From Leeuwenhoekiella sp. MAR_2009_132 (GTDB lineage: Bacteria; Bacteroidota; Bacteroidia; Flavobacteriales; Flavobacteriaceae): a stretch of 64,000 nucleotides of DNA. Where the stretch lies: the NCBI RefSeq assembly GCF_000687915.1, contig NZ_JHZY01000004.1, positions 1,436,001 through 1,500,000 on the forward strand, written 5' to 3'. The position numbers and the translations under genes are program-made. The first letter of the stretch is position 1. Every line of letters begins with the position of its first letter. Positions 18,006 through 26,107 of this stretch are shown one piece after another. A model generated the notes under the pieces. The model was given only the letters and a program-made list of their open reading frames with translations, was not told where the DNA came from and did no database searches.

Positions 18006-18021
18006 AGTTCCACGTGAAACA
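18006..18021. promoter_or_regulatory. parS-like site downstream of mnmG
   Basis: AGTTCCACGTGAAACA has the perfect CACGTG centre and GTTCC/GAAAC arms, differing from TGTTTCACGTGAAACA at two positions. It lies in the gap between mnmG and the methyltransferase gene. Its arms are the mirror arrangement of the upstream site. Confidence 0.75.
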
Positions 18022-18042
18022 ATCTCTCCATTTTTTCATTTT

Positions 18043-18891
18043 ATGAGTTCTTCTTTAGATAAAAAAACTACAATTAAGATAAAAGATTTCTCTGTTTCTA
18101 ATGAGGAATTTGACTTGATTTACGATTCTGAATTAGATATGTACATAACATCATCAATTCCTGAAAATTTAGAAGATTATTATTTAAGTGAAAATTATAT
18201 ATCTCATACAGATTCAAAAAAAGGAATTACTGAAACACTTTACCAATTTGTGAAAAGCTTTATGCTAAAACAAAAACTAAAGCATATTAGTAAATTTAAG
18301 TCTGTAGGATCTTTATTAGATATAGGTGCAGGAACCGGAGATTTTTTAATTGAAGCAAAAAAAAGAGGGTGGGAGGTAACCGGTGTTGAACCAAGTTCAG
18401 TTGCAAGAAAAAATGCGTTAAATAAAAAACTTACACTATTAGAAAACACTTCTCAACTTACTACTCAAAAATTTGATGTAATAACCATGTGGCATGTTTT
18501 AGAACATGTACCTCATTTACAAGAACAAATTAATTGGCTTGAAAGACATTTATCAGAAGATGGAATTTTAGTAATTGCAGTTCCTAATTTTAATTCTGAT
18601 GATGCAAAAAAATACGGAAAATTTTGGGCTGCCTGGGATGTGCCCAGACACATACATCACTTCTCTAGAAAAAGTATTACTACACTGTTTTCAAATTTCG
18701 GGTTTGAACTTATTGTGGAGAAACCATTAATTTTTGATTCATTCTATGTAAGTCTTCTTTCTGAGAAATATATGAAAGGAAAATCAAATCTTATTATGTC
18801 ATTTTTATCAGGTTTGAGCTCTAATTGGAAAGCGAGGCGTTCTGGCGAATATTCTTCTCTTATATATACCTTCAAGGAGCAAAAAACATAA
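18043..18891 (+). CDS. Class I SAM-dependent methyltransferase
   Basis: A 282-residue Rossmann-fold methyltransferase. Motif I is LLDIGAGTGDFLIEAKKRGW (about 90-109), with VTGVEPS as the acidic strand-2 motif. MWHVLEHVPHLQEQINWLER is the post-I/motif IV region of the Methyltransf_11/UbiG-like group. The region AWDVPRHIHHFSRKSI is common in methyltransferases from sugar or lipid pathways in Bacteroidota. Substrate is unknown. It lies 42 bases after mnmG, possibly co-transcribed. Composition is slightly more AT-rich than the neighbours. Confidence 0.83.
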   Translation: MSSSLDKKTTIKIKDFSVSNEEFDLIYDSELDMYITSSIPENLEDYYLSENYISHTDSKKGITETLYQFVKSFMLKQKLKHISKFKSVGSLLDIGAGTGDFLIEAKKRGWEVTGVEPSSVARKNALNKKLTLLENTSQLTTQKFDVITMWHVLEHVPHLQEQINWLERHLSEDGILVIAVPNFNSDDAKKYGKFWAAWDVPRHIHHFSRKSITTLFSNFGFELIVEKPLIFDSFYVSLLSEKYMKGKSNLIMSFLSGLSSNWKARRSGEYSSLIYTFKEQKT

Positions 18892-18922
18892 AATAAGCCA
18901 ATTTAAGAGGCTTTTAATCCCT

Positions 18923-18950
18923 TTGCCTTGTCCTGTATTGGCAATTTTTT
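18923..18950 (+). terminator. Possible weak terminator after the methyltransferase
   Basis: A short inverted repeat TTGCC/GGCAA with a 12-base loop, followed by six T residues. The stem is short, so this is tentative. Confidence 0.35.
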
Positions 18951-19080
18951 AAAAAACCATTAGAGAGCTTTTAATAGGTTTATATTTAATAAGAAAAACC
19001 TATTTCAAAAGTTTCACCTATTTAATTTACTTATGATAAATAAATCTTTCCTTTTTTAACTTTTGCATAGTACAACTTGT

Positions 19081-19088
19081 TACTTTTG
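19081..19088 (+). promoter_or_regulatory. -7 element of the OmpH-like gene
   Basis: TACTTTTG matches TAnnTTTG, with TTTTG at 19061-19065 as a possible but closely spaced -33 element (15 bases). The transcript would start near 19095, which supports ATG 19108 as the real start of the downstream gene. Confidence 0.6.
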
Positions 19089-19107
19089 CAGCAAATTTTT
19101 AGAAATT

Positions 19108-19671
19108 ATGAAAAACATATTTAGTGCGCTTTTAATTACAATTACCTTAGCAAGTTGTTCAAAATCAAAATCAGCTTATGTAGATACTCAAAAACTTTTT
19201 GAGGGTTATACAGAAATGACAGAGGTACAGGACAAATATGAAAAGTTGACTGAAAGTGTGCGTGCAGATTTAGAACCAAAGATTCAAGCGTTTCAAATCA
19301 AATTAGATCTTTATCAAAAAAATGTACAGACTATGAGTCCGGCAGAACGTCAATCTAAAGAGCAAGAGCTGGGAGCCTTACAACAACAAATTCAACAAGA
19401 GCAGCAAGCTCGTGGAGGTCAACTTCAACAAGAAAGTCAAACTGCGATCGATACGGTTGTAAGTAAAGTGAGAAAATTTATTGATACTTATGGTGCTGAG
19501 AATGGTTATGACTTCATTTATGGTAAAAATGACAGTGGTAATATTTTATTTGGTAAGAAAGAATTTGATATTACAGATAAAGTACTAGAGGCATTAAATA
19601 AAGAATATACTCCGGGTACAACTGCTATACCGGCAGCTACGACTGCTCCAGAAGCAGAAACAGCAGAATAA
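19108..19671 (+). CDS. OmpH/Skp-family lipoprotein
   Basis: A periplasmic chaperone-like protein of the OmpH/Skp family (187 aa from this start). The leader MKNIFSALLITITLASC ends in a lipobox (LASC), so it is probably a lipoprotein. The body is a long coiled coil rich in Gln and Glu (about 45-115, with QQQIQQEQQARGGQLQQESQ), flanked by the small beta elements AYVDTQKLFEGY and YDFIYGKND that are diagnostic for the family. An in-frame start 45 bases upstream is possible but would lie before the -7 element, so ATG 19108 is preferred. The C-terminus is an Ala/Thr-rich tail. Confidence 0.88.
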   Translation: MKNIFSALLITITLASCSKSKSAYVDTQKLFEGYTEMTEVQDKYEKLTESVRADLEPKIQAFQIKLDLYQKNVQTMSPAERQSKEQELGALQQQIQQEQQARGGQLQQESQTAIDTVVSKVRKFIDTYGAENGYDFIYGKNDSGNILFGKKEFDITDKVLEALNKEYTPGTTAIPAATTAPEAETAE

Positions 19672-19690
19672 ATAAACCAAATATTAAAGA

Positions 19691-19717
19691 AAAAGCAGCC
19701 AATAGGCTGCTTTTTTT
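19691..19717 (+). terminator. Terminator of the OmpH-like gene
   Basis: Hairpin AAAAGCAGCC/GGCTGCTTTT with a T-run. It overlaps the last bases of holB on the opposite strand (stop at 19716-19718). The A-rich 5' side makes it usable in both directions. Confidence 0.85.
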
Positions 19718-20864
19718 ATGCTTTAGTGTGTAATAAGCGTGTAAGCTTTATAGATAAATCGGTAAGTACGATTTTTGCATTACCATTACGTTCTATGTGA
19801 TAGGAAGCCGTTTGCAGCTCTTCGATAATAGAGCTGATATTATTGCCGTGTATAAAAGGCGCAAATTTTGCGAGTTCAAATTTTGTTTGCGGCTGTAAAT
19901 AAACAAGTTCTTTAGCTCCATAATTTAAAAGCATGGCTTGCCTAAAAAAATCTTCACAGTAAGTAAGAAAGTTTTTTTGGGTTTCCCGTCCTGTTCCGGC
20001 AATTTGTTCACTCCAGGAGATAAGATCTAAGATTGCTTTTTTATTTCCCCGGGCTTTAAAAGCAGTACGTACCCAAGATACAAACCACGTTTCAAATTCT
20101 TCTTCATCACTACTATGCTCCAGCAGATGTAAAGCAAGATTGTAATCTCCGTGTGCCTTTATTGCAAGTTTTTTAGCCTCAGCAGCATTGCAGTTATGCG
20201 AAGTAATGAGGGCTTTTTCTAATGATTCTGCCGCTAAAGGAGGAAAATTAAGAACCTGACACCTTGATTTTATAGTGTCAATTATGTGGTCTTCATTTTC
20301 AGCAATAAGAAGAAATACAGTTTTTTGTGGAGGTTCTTCAATTAATTTAAGCAATTTGTTTGATGCCGCATTATTCATTTTATCGGCCATCCAGATAATC
20401 ATAACTTTATAACCCCCTTCATAGGATTTTAGAGATAATTTTCTAACGATATCCTGGGCTTCATCTACCCCAATTTTACCTTGTTTTTTCTCAATTCCTA
20501 TATGTTGATGCCAGTCATATAAGCTTCCGTAGGGATTAGAGTCTACAAAAGACCTCCACTCTTTAGCAAAATTGTCTGATACAGGATGATTTTTAATAGC
20601 ATCTGTCGTTGCTACAGGATACGCAAAATGTAAATCTGGATGTGCTAAATGATCAAATTTTAAATTACAGGAAGCATTACCGCCCGTGTTCTCTCCCTCA
20701 CTATTGTTACAAATTAAATACTGTGCATAGGCAATAGCACAGGGAAGAACACCACTACCACTGCTGCCCACAAATAATTGAGCGTGAGCAACACGCTTAC
20801 CATCTACACTGGTAGTTAGGTGTTTCTTAATAAATTCTTGACCTAATATTTTCTGAAATAACAT
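19716..20864 (-). CDS. holB: DNA polymerase III delta' subunit
   Basis: Clamp-loader subunit of the replicative polymerase. The 382-residue protein opens with the delta' arrangement MLFQKILGQEFIKKHL, followed by VAHAQLFVGSSGSGVLP. The Walker A is degenerate (GSSGSG at 33-38, no GKT), as expected for delta', which does not bind ATP. The AAA+ segments KIGVDEAQDIVRKLSLKSYE, YKVMIIWMADKMNNAASNKLLKLIEEPP and the SRC motif in TIKSRCQVLNFPPL are diagnostic. A Cys-x-Asn-type insertion (about 50-66) is only partly conserved, so zinc binding is uncertain. Divergent from pgk, with the intergenic region holding the pgk -7 element. Confidence 0.9.
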   Translation of the reverse strand: MLFQKILGQEFIKKHLTTSVDGKRVAHAQLFVGSSGSGVLPCAIAYAQYLICNNSEGENTGGNASCNLKFDHLAHPDLHFAYPVATTDAIKNHPVSDNFAKEWRSFVDSNPYGSLYDWHQHIGIEKKQGKIGVDEAQDIVRKLSLKSYEGGYKVMIIWMADKMNNAASNKLLKLIEEPPQKTVFLLIAENEDHIIDTIKSRCQVLNFPPLAAESLEKALITSHNCNAAEAKKLAIKAHGDYNLALHLLEHSSDEEEFETWFVSWVRTAFKARGNKKAILDLISWSEQIAGTGRETQKNFLTYCEDFFRQAMLLNYGAKELVYLQPQTKFELAKFAPFIHGNNISSIIEELQTASYHIERNGNAKIVLTDLSIKLTRLLHTKA

Positions 20865-20911
20865 GCGCCAAATATAACAGAAATGTAACGTATATTTTGT
20901 GCCTTATCTGT

Positions 20912-20919
20912 TATATTTG
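20912..20919 (+). promoter_or_regulatory. -7 element of pgk
   Basis: TATATTTG matches TAnnTTTG, 84 bases before the pgk start. That would give a leader of about 75 bases. The -33 element is unclear. Confidence 0.45.
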
Positions 20920-21003
20920 TTGGCTAAAGCTGCCGCTAACTATAGGTTTGCTTATAATAAATACAACCCAATTAATTACTGAATCTGTAAATAATAACTA
21001 CTC

Positions 21004-22191
21004 ATGAAAACCATCGACAATTTTAATTTTGAAAACAAAAAAGCGCTAATACGCGTAGATTTTAATGTTCCTTTAGATGAAAATTATAAGGTAACTGATG
21101 CTACTCGTATTGAAGCTGCAAAACCTACAATTTTAAAAGTTTTAGAAGATGGAGGAGCTGCAATTTTAATGTCTCATTTGGGAAGACCTAAAAATAATGA
21201 ACCAGAATTTTCATTAAAACACATTGCAGATGCTGTTACAGAAATTATAGGGGTACAGGTAAAATTTGTAGAAAACTGTGTAGGTGAAACTGCTGAAGCT
21301 GCAGCTGCAAAGTTAGAGCCCGGTGAAATTTTACTTTTAGAAAACCTAAGATACCACGCGGAAGAAGAAAAGGGAGATGTTGATTTTGCTCAAAAATTAG
21401 CTAATCTTGGTGATATTTATGTCAACGATGCTTTTGGCACAGCACATAGAGCACACGCTTCAACAACAATAATTGCTCAGTTTTTTCCTGAAAAAAAATG
21501 CTTTGGTTACTTATTAGCTAAAGAAATTGAGAGTATAGATAAAGTTTTAAATGATAATGAGCGTCCTGTTTTAGCGATTCTAGGTGGCGCAAAAGTATCT
21601 TCAAAAATTACCGTTATTGAGAATGTTCTTGATAAAGTAGACGATTTAATTTTAGGTGGAGGTATGGCTTATACCTTTATTAAAGCTCAGGGAGGTAAAA
21701 TAGGAAGTTCTATTTGTGAAGACGATAAACAAGAACTGGCTTTAGAAATACTCAAAAAAGCAAAGGAGAAAAATGTAAATGTACATTTACCTGTAGATGT
21801 TATTGCGGCAGATGATTTCTCTGAATTTGCAAACACACAAATTGAAAATATTTTTGAAATCGCAGACGGCTGGCAAGGTCTTGATGCAGGGCCAAAGTCT
21901 CTTGAGAACTTTGCTAAAGTGGTAGCTAATAGCAAAACTATTTTATGGAATGGTCCTTTAGGCGTTTTTGAAATGGAACCTTTTGCAAAAGGAACAATTG
22001 CTTTAGGAGATGCCATTGCAGAAGCAACTAAAAATGGAGCTTTTTCTCTTGTTGGAGGAGGTGATAGTGTTGCGGCTGTAAAACAATTTGGCTTTGAAAA
22101 TAAAGTATCTTATGTTTCAACAGGTGGCGGTGCAATGCTAGAAATGCTTGAGGGTAAAGAACTTCCGGGTATTGCAGCAATGCGCGACTAA
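21004..22191 (+). CDS. pgk: Phosphoglycerate kinase
   Basis: Glycolysis: transfers the acyl phosphate of 1,3-bisphosphoglycerate to ADP, and the reverse in gluconeogenesis. The 395-residue protein has all hallmark segments: [14 protein letters not shown] at the substrate site, [61 protein letters not shown], and the ATP-binding [12 protein letters not shown] near the end. Length and motifs are standard. It is preceded by its own -7 element and followed by a separate gene 86 bases on. Confidence 0.98.
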   Translation: MKTIDNFNFENKKALIRVDFNVPLDENYKVTDATRIEAAKPTILKVLEDGGAAILMSHLGRPKNNEPEFSLKHIADAVTEIIGVQVKFVENCVGETAEAAAAKLEPGEILLLENLRYHAEEEKGDVDFAQKLANLGDIYVNDAFGTAHRAHASTTIIAQFFPEKKCFGYLLAKEIESIDKVLNDNERPVLAILGGAKVSSKITVIENVLDKVDDLILGGGMAYTFIKAQGGKIGSSICEDDKQELALEILKKAKEKNVNVHLPVDVIAADDFSEFANTQIENIFEIADGWQGLDAGPKSLENFAKVVANSKTILWNGPLGVFEMEPFAKGTIALGDAIAEATKNGAFSLVGGGDSVAAVKQFGFENKVSYVSTGGGAMLEMLEGKELPGIAAMRD

Positions 22192-22276
22192 AATATTATA
22201 GCACTTACTTTTTTCTGAGCATTTTCGATTTCGATTAAAATATACGACTTTAGCGTTTGCATCGTTCTAAACAGAT

Positions 22277-23845
22277 ATGAGAAAACGTTTAATTATAGGT
22301 TGTTTTTTAATAACCACATTGGGTTCATTTGCTCAGAAAAAAGTTATAAAATCTGAAATTGTAGAAGACGAGATTTTATCAGATACACTTTCAGTCGTTG
22401 ACACGCTAGAAATAAAACAGCTTCAGGAAGAGATGTCGCAAAACTTCCTTTTTAAGCAACGTAAAGGCGGTAAGGTAGTCTACAACCTAAATGATCAGGA
22501 ATATCCTGCTAAAGTAGATAGAAAATGGCTTAGAGAGCTCACAGCGGGTTCCCTGTACGATTCAATCGAAGCGATTATTGATGAGAGTTACTACGATAGT
22601 GAGGTTGTATATTCAGAACTCTCTACAGATACACTCAAAAAGCGTCTGGCAGATTTAAATGCACGTACACCCTTTAATATAGAATACACCCCTTCTTTAG
22701 AAAATGTTATCAAATCGTATTTAAAGAGGCATAAGCCTACTTTAGAGCGTTTAATGGGACTTTCAGAATTTTATTTTCCCGGTTTTGAAGAGACTTTTGA
22801 TAAATACAATATGCCTTTAGAATTAAAGTATCTGGCAATTGTAGAATCTGCATTACGTCCCAGAGCAAAATCACGGGTAGGAGCTACAGGAATGTGGCAA
22901 TTTATGTACAGCACGGGCAAATTATACGGTCTTGACATAAGTTCATATGTAGATGAACGAATGGATCCCATACTTTCTACAGAAGCAGCAGCGCAATATC
23001 TTTCAAAACTTTACGATGTTTTTGGCGATTGGGATTTGGCTCTGGCGTCATACAATTCTGGTCCCGGTAATGTAAGTAAAGCTATACGGCGCAGCGGAGG
23101 CAGCACTAATTATTGGAATATCAGACACAATCTTCCTCGTGAAACCGCAGGATATGTTCCAGCATTTCTTGCAACCATGTACATATTTGAATATGCAAAA
23201 GAACACGGTTACAATCCTGCTAAGCCAGACATTAATTACTTTACCACAGATACCGTTAAGATTAAGCAGACCTTGTCGCTACAGCAGGTTGCTGCGTACA
23301 CAGGTGTATCATTTGATGAAGTACAATTCTTAAACCCGTCGTATAAACTAGATATTATTCCTTATGTGAGTGATGAAGAGTACTATTTAAGGCTACCAGT
23401 AGAAGCTTTAGGTTCTTTTGTTGCTAATGAAGAAGCGATTTATGCGACTGCAAAAAAAGAATTAGAACGCGACGAAGCAACCTTACCTAAATATGTAGAA
23501 AACCCTACCAGCGTAAGCTATCGCGTACGTAGTGGTGATTATCTGGGTAAAATAGCTTCTAAATATGGAGTGGGTGTTTCTGAAATAAAACGATGGAATA
23601 ACTTGAGGTCTAACACGTTACGCGTGGGGCAGCGGCTCACATTGCACCCTACTAAAGCCGTTACTTCAACTGCATCAAGCAGTTCTAGTAGAAGTAGTTC
23701 TAAAAAGTATGTGGTACGCAAGGGTGATAGTTTGTGGAAGATCGCTCAGAAATTTCCAGGTGTTAGTCCAGAGAATTTGAAAAAGTGGAACGATATTAGT
23801 GGTAATAAATTAAAACCGGGAATGACTTTGGTCATAGCCAACTAA
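22277..23845 (+). CDS. Membrane-bound lytic murein transglycosylase (MltD-like) with LysM repeats
   Basis: Cleaves the beta-1,4 glycosidic bond between MurNAc and GlcNAc in peptidoglycan. The 522-residue protein has a signal peptide (MRKRLIIGCFLITTLGSFAQ). The SLT catalytic domain is at about 160-310: the catalytic glutamate is E190 in LAIVESALRP, followed by SRVGATGMWQFMYSTGKLYGL and LALASYNSGPGNVSKAIR. Then come a degenerate LysM (about 335-370) and two clear C-terminal LysM repeats (YRVRSGDYLGKIASKYGV and KYVVRKGDSLWKIAQKFPG) joined by a Ser-rich linker. The order SLT then LysM matches MltD. It precedes a DUF4837 lipoprotein by 20 bases, so they may form one operon. Confidence 0.93.
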   Translation: MRKRLIIGCFLITTLGSFAQKKVIKSEIVEDEILSDTLSVVDTLEIKQLQEEMSQNFLFKQRKGGKVVYNLNDQEYPAKVDRKWLRELTAGSLYDSIEAIIDESYYDSEVVYSELSTDTLKKRLADLNARTPFNIEYTPSLENVIKSYLKRHKPTLERLMGLSEFYFPGFEETFDKYNMPLELKYLAIVESALRPRAKSRVGATGMWQFMYSTGKLYGLDISSYVDERMDPILSTEAAAQYLSKLYDVFGDWDLALASYNSGPGNVSKAIRRSGGSTNYWNIRHNLPRETAGYVPAFLATMYIFEYAKEHGYNPAKPDINYFTTDTVKIKQTLSLQQVAAYTGVSFDEVQFLNPSYKLDIIPYVSDEEYYLRLPVEALGSFVANEEAIYATAKKELERDEATLPKYVENPTSVSYRVRSGDYLGKIASKYGVGVSEIKRWNNLRSNTLRVGQRLTLHPTKAVTSTASSSSSRSSSKKYVVRKGDSLWKIAQKFPGVSPENLKKWNDISGNKLKPGMTLVIAN

Positions 23846-23865
23846 CCCTTAATAGAAAATTTATT

Positions 23866-24834
23866 ATGCAAAAACTACTCTTAGCATTCGTATTGTTTAC
23901 TTTAATTGCCTGTAATGATAAACCAGAAGGTAAAATTTTATCGTCCTCTTCTGGTGGTCTTAATAACCTAACGATTGTAATGCCTAATGATATGTGGGCG
24001 GGCGCAGTGGGTGAAAGCATCAGAGAAAAATTAGCCGGTCCTGTAAACGGACTACCACAGGTAGAACCTATGTTTGAAATAAATCAAATGCCTTTAGAAG
24101 CATTCTCTGGGTTTATGCGCAAACAACGTACGTTTTTAAAGGTAGAACAGGCAGATACTCCTTCCTTAGAAATTGTTACAGATGAATATGCAAGACCACA
24201 AACCGGTATAATTTTAAGAGGTCCTACAGAAGAAGCAATAATTAATTTAATTAAACAAGACAGTGCAAAAATTGTAGACACGTACAAAGGGGCAGAGTTT
24301 AAAGAAAAAATACGTCGTATTAGTTTGTCTCTCAAGGAAGATGATCCTATTAAAAAGGCTTTTGGAATATCTATGAAGTTTCCTTCGGCGTATCGCTATG
24401 CAAAAACAGATGATGGCTTTTTTTGGATACGTAAAGACATTCCTAACGGAGATATGAATATAACAATTTACGAAGTACCCTATAATCTTATAGATAGAGA
24501 TAGCAACACAATAGGCTCGTTAATAGCGATGAGAGATTCTATTGCAGGTGATAATATTGTAGTAAATGAGGGAATGCGCTTTATTACAGAAGCAGCCTTT
24601 GCACCTTATTTAAGTGAGACGACAATTGGAGATAAGCCAGCCTACGAGATGAAAGGAATGTGGGAAGTAAAAGGCCGTTTTATGGCAGGACCTTTTGTAA
24701 ACTTTACGGTAGATGATAAAGAAAACAATCGCTATCTCGTTTTAGAAGGCTTTGTATTTAAACCTTCTGCAAACAAACGTGATAATATATTTGAACTAGA
24801 ATCTATTCTACGTTCTGTAGAGTTTGTAGAATAA
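23866..24834 (+). CDS. DUF4837 lipoprotein
   Basis: A 322-residue lipoprotein. Its leader is MQKLLLAFVLFTLIAC, with the lipobox cysteine at 16. The rest is soluble, with conserved-looking segments LTIVMPNDMWAGAVGESIREKL at the start of the mature domain and a C-terminal half that includes DGFFWIRKDIPNGDMNITI and GMWEVKGRFMAGPFVNFTVD. This is DUF4837, restricted to Bacteroidota, with no known function. It follows the transglycosylase with only 20 bases between and ends before a strong bidirectional terminator, so it is probably co-expressed with cell-wall functions. Confidence 0.85.
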   Translation: MQKLLLAFVLFTLIACNDKPEGKILSSSSGGLNNLTIVMPNDMWAGAVGESIREKLAGPVNGLPQVEPMFEINQMPLEAFSGFMRKQRTFLKVEQADTPSLEIVTDEYARPQTGIILRGPTEEAIINLIKQDSAKIVDTYKGAEFKEKIRRISLSLKEDDPIKKAFGISMKFPSAYRYAKTDDGFFWIRKDIPNGDMNITIYEVPYNLIDRDSNTIGSLIAMRDSIAGDNIVVNEGMRFITEAAFAPYLSETTIGDKPAYEMKGMWEVKGRFMAGPFVNFTVDDKENNRYLVLEGFVFKPSANKRDNIFELESILRSVEFVE

Positions 24835-24858
24835 GTATATAAAATATACAATAAACAT

Positions 24859-24894
24859 AAAAAAACCGCTTCAAATATTTGAAGCGGTTTTTTT
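24859..24894. terminator. Bidirectional terminator between DUF4837 and tatA
   Basis: A perfect 18-bp inverted repeat with no loop (AAAAAAACCGCTTCAAAT then its complement), with seven A at the 5' end and seven T at the 3' end. It ends both convergent transcripts. Confidence 0.9.
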
Positions 24895-24914
24895 AATATA
24901 AAAGTGTTTTGAAA

Positions 24915-25121
24915 TTATGATTTCTTCTCTTCTATAGTTTCGTCAGATTTTCTAGGAGCGTCATCATCTTTAGAAGCATCTTTAAATTCTTTAATACCAC
25001 TTCCTAAACCACGCATCATTTCAGGTATTTTTTTACCTCCAAAAAGCAAAAGTATCACAACGACGATAAGACCTATCTGCCAGGGTCCAACCATTCCTAA
25101 AAATATCGATAGTAAATTCAT
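24915..25121 (-). CDS. tatA: Sec-independent translocase TatA/TatE
   Basis: A 68-residue subunit of the twin-arginine translocation pore. Layout: short N-terminus, one membrane helix (GPWQIGLIVVVILLLFGGKK), the conserved hinge FGGKKIPEM, an amphipathic helix (MMRGLGSGIKEFKDASK) and a charged tail rich in Asp, Glu and Lys. No tatC is adjacent, as is usual for TatA in this group. Divergent from the M23 gene. Confidence 0.93.
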   Translation of the reverse strand: MNLLSIFLGMVGPWQIGLIVVVILLLFGGKKIPEMMRGLGSGIKEFKDASKDDDAPRKSDETIEEKKS

Positions 25122-25215
25122 ATTATTCTAATTTAGAACGTAAATATAAAAAGAATTCATCAGAATAGACCTTTCGTTAAGAAACTTTAGCAGGCGATAA
25201 ACGCCTTTTAAATTT

Positions 25216-25223
25216 TATATTTG
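25216..25223 (+). promoter_or_regulatory. -7 element of the M23 operon
   Basis: TATATTTG matches TAnnTTTG, 17 bases before the M23 start at 25241. It would serve the downstream chain of closely spaced genes. Confidence 0.55.
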
Positions 25224-25240
25224 CATAAGCACAAAACTAT

Positions 25241-26107
25241 ATGGCTAAATCTAAAGAGAGAAAGAAGTTTAGAAAACGCCTTTTGCATAAATACAGGCTA
25301 GTGATTTTAAACGAAGACACCTTTGAAGAACGGGTATCGTTTAAGCTTACCCGTTTAAATGTATTTATTGTCGTTGGCTTCTCGATTATTATACTCATCG
25401 CATTAACGACCTTTCTAATCGCATATACTCCGTTACGAGAATATATTCCGGGATATTCTTCTGTAAGACTCAAAAAACAGGCTACAGAATTAATTTTTGA
25501 GACAGATTCTCTTAAGCGACAACTCGATATAAATGAGCAATATTACGCAAGTATTAGAAAAGTACTTACGGGCGATGTCGATCGCGTAAATTTTAATAAA
25601 GACTCGTTATTACTTGTAGAACCTGGAGAAAATGGAGGTTTATCTTTTAAAATTTCTAAAGAAGATAGCATTTTAAGAGAGCGCGTAGCTAATGAAGATC
25701 GCTATAATCTATTTGAACCGGCTTCAACAAAAGTTAATTTTTCATTATTTCCTCCTGTCAAAGGCAACATTACCGAAAAATACAATTTAGATCGAAAGCA
25801 TTATGCTGTAGATGTTGTTGTACCTAAAAACGAACCCATAAAAGCCGTGGCAGATGCTACAGTCATATTTTCTGAATGGACAGCCGAAACCGGAAATGTT
25901 CTCATTCTCGATCACGGAAATAACTTGATTTCGGTGTATAAACATTGTGCTTCCCGTAATAAAGATCAGGGAGATCTTGTTAAAGCAGGTGAAGTTATTG
26001 CAATTGCCGGATCGACAGGAGAATACACAACTGGTCCGCATTTACATTTTGAACTTTGGAATAATGGTTACCCCGTAGATCCTACTAATTACATCGCATT
26101 CGAATAA
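25241..26107 (+). CDS. M23-family metallopeptidase
   Basis: A 288-residue membrane-anchored peptidoglycan endopeptidase. A basic N-terminus (KERKKFRKRLLHKYRL) precedes one membrane helix (about 43-67). A helical stretch follows, and then the LytM/M23 domain (about 170-285). The zinc ligands are visible: H187 and D191 in KHYAVDV, and H267 and H269 in GPHLHFE. The HYAVD form departs slightly from the usual HxGxD. The C-terminus is the typical NGYPVDPTNYI. The start overlaps neither neighbour; its stop overlaps the next ATG by one base (TAATG), showing translational coupling with the GH3 gene. Confidence 0.93.
   Translation: MAKSKERKKFRKRLLHKYRLVILNEDTFEERVSFKLTRLNVFIVVGFSIIILIALTTFLIAYTPLREYIPGYSSVRLKKQATELIFETDSLKRQLDINEQYYASIRKVLTGDVDRVNFNKDSLLLVEPGENGGLSFKISKEDSILRERVANEDRYNLFEPASTKVNFSLFPPVKGNITEKYNLDRKHYAVDVVVPKNEPIKAVADATVIFSEWTAETGNVLILDHGNNLISVYKHCASRNKDQGDLVKAGEVIAIAGSTGEYTTGPHLHFELWNNGYPVDPTNYIAFE

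Noticed and set aside
19063..19107. Upstream in-frame extension of the OmpH-like gene
   Set aside because: It would begin before the -7 element, and only the start at 19108 gives a clean lipoprotein leader.
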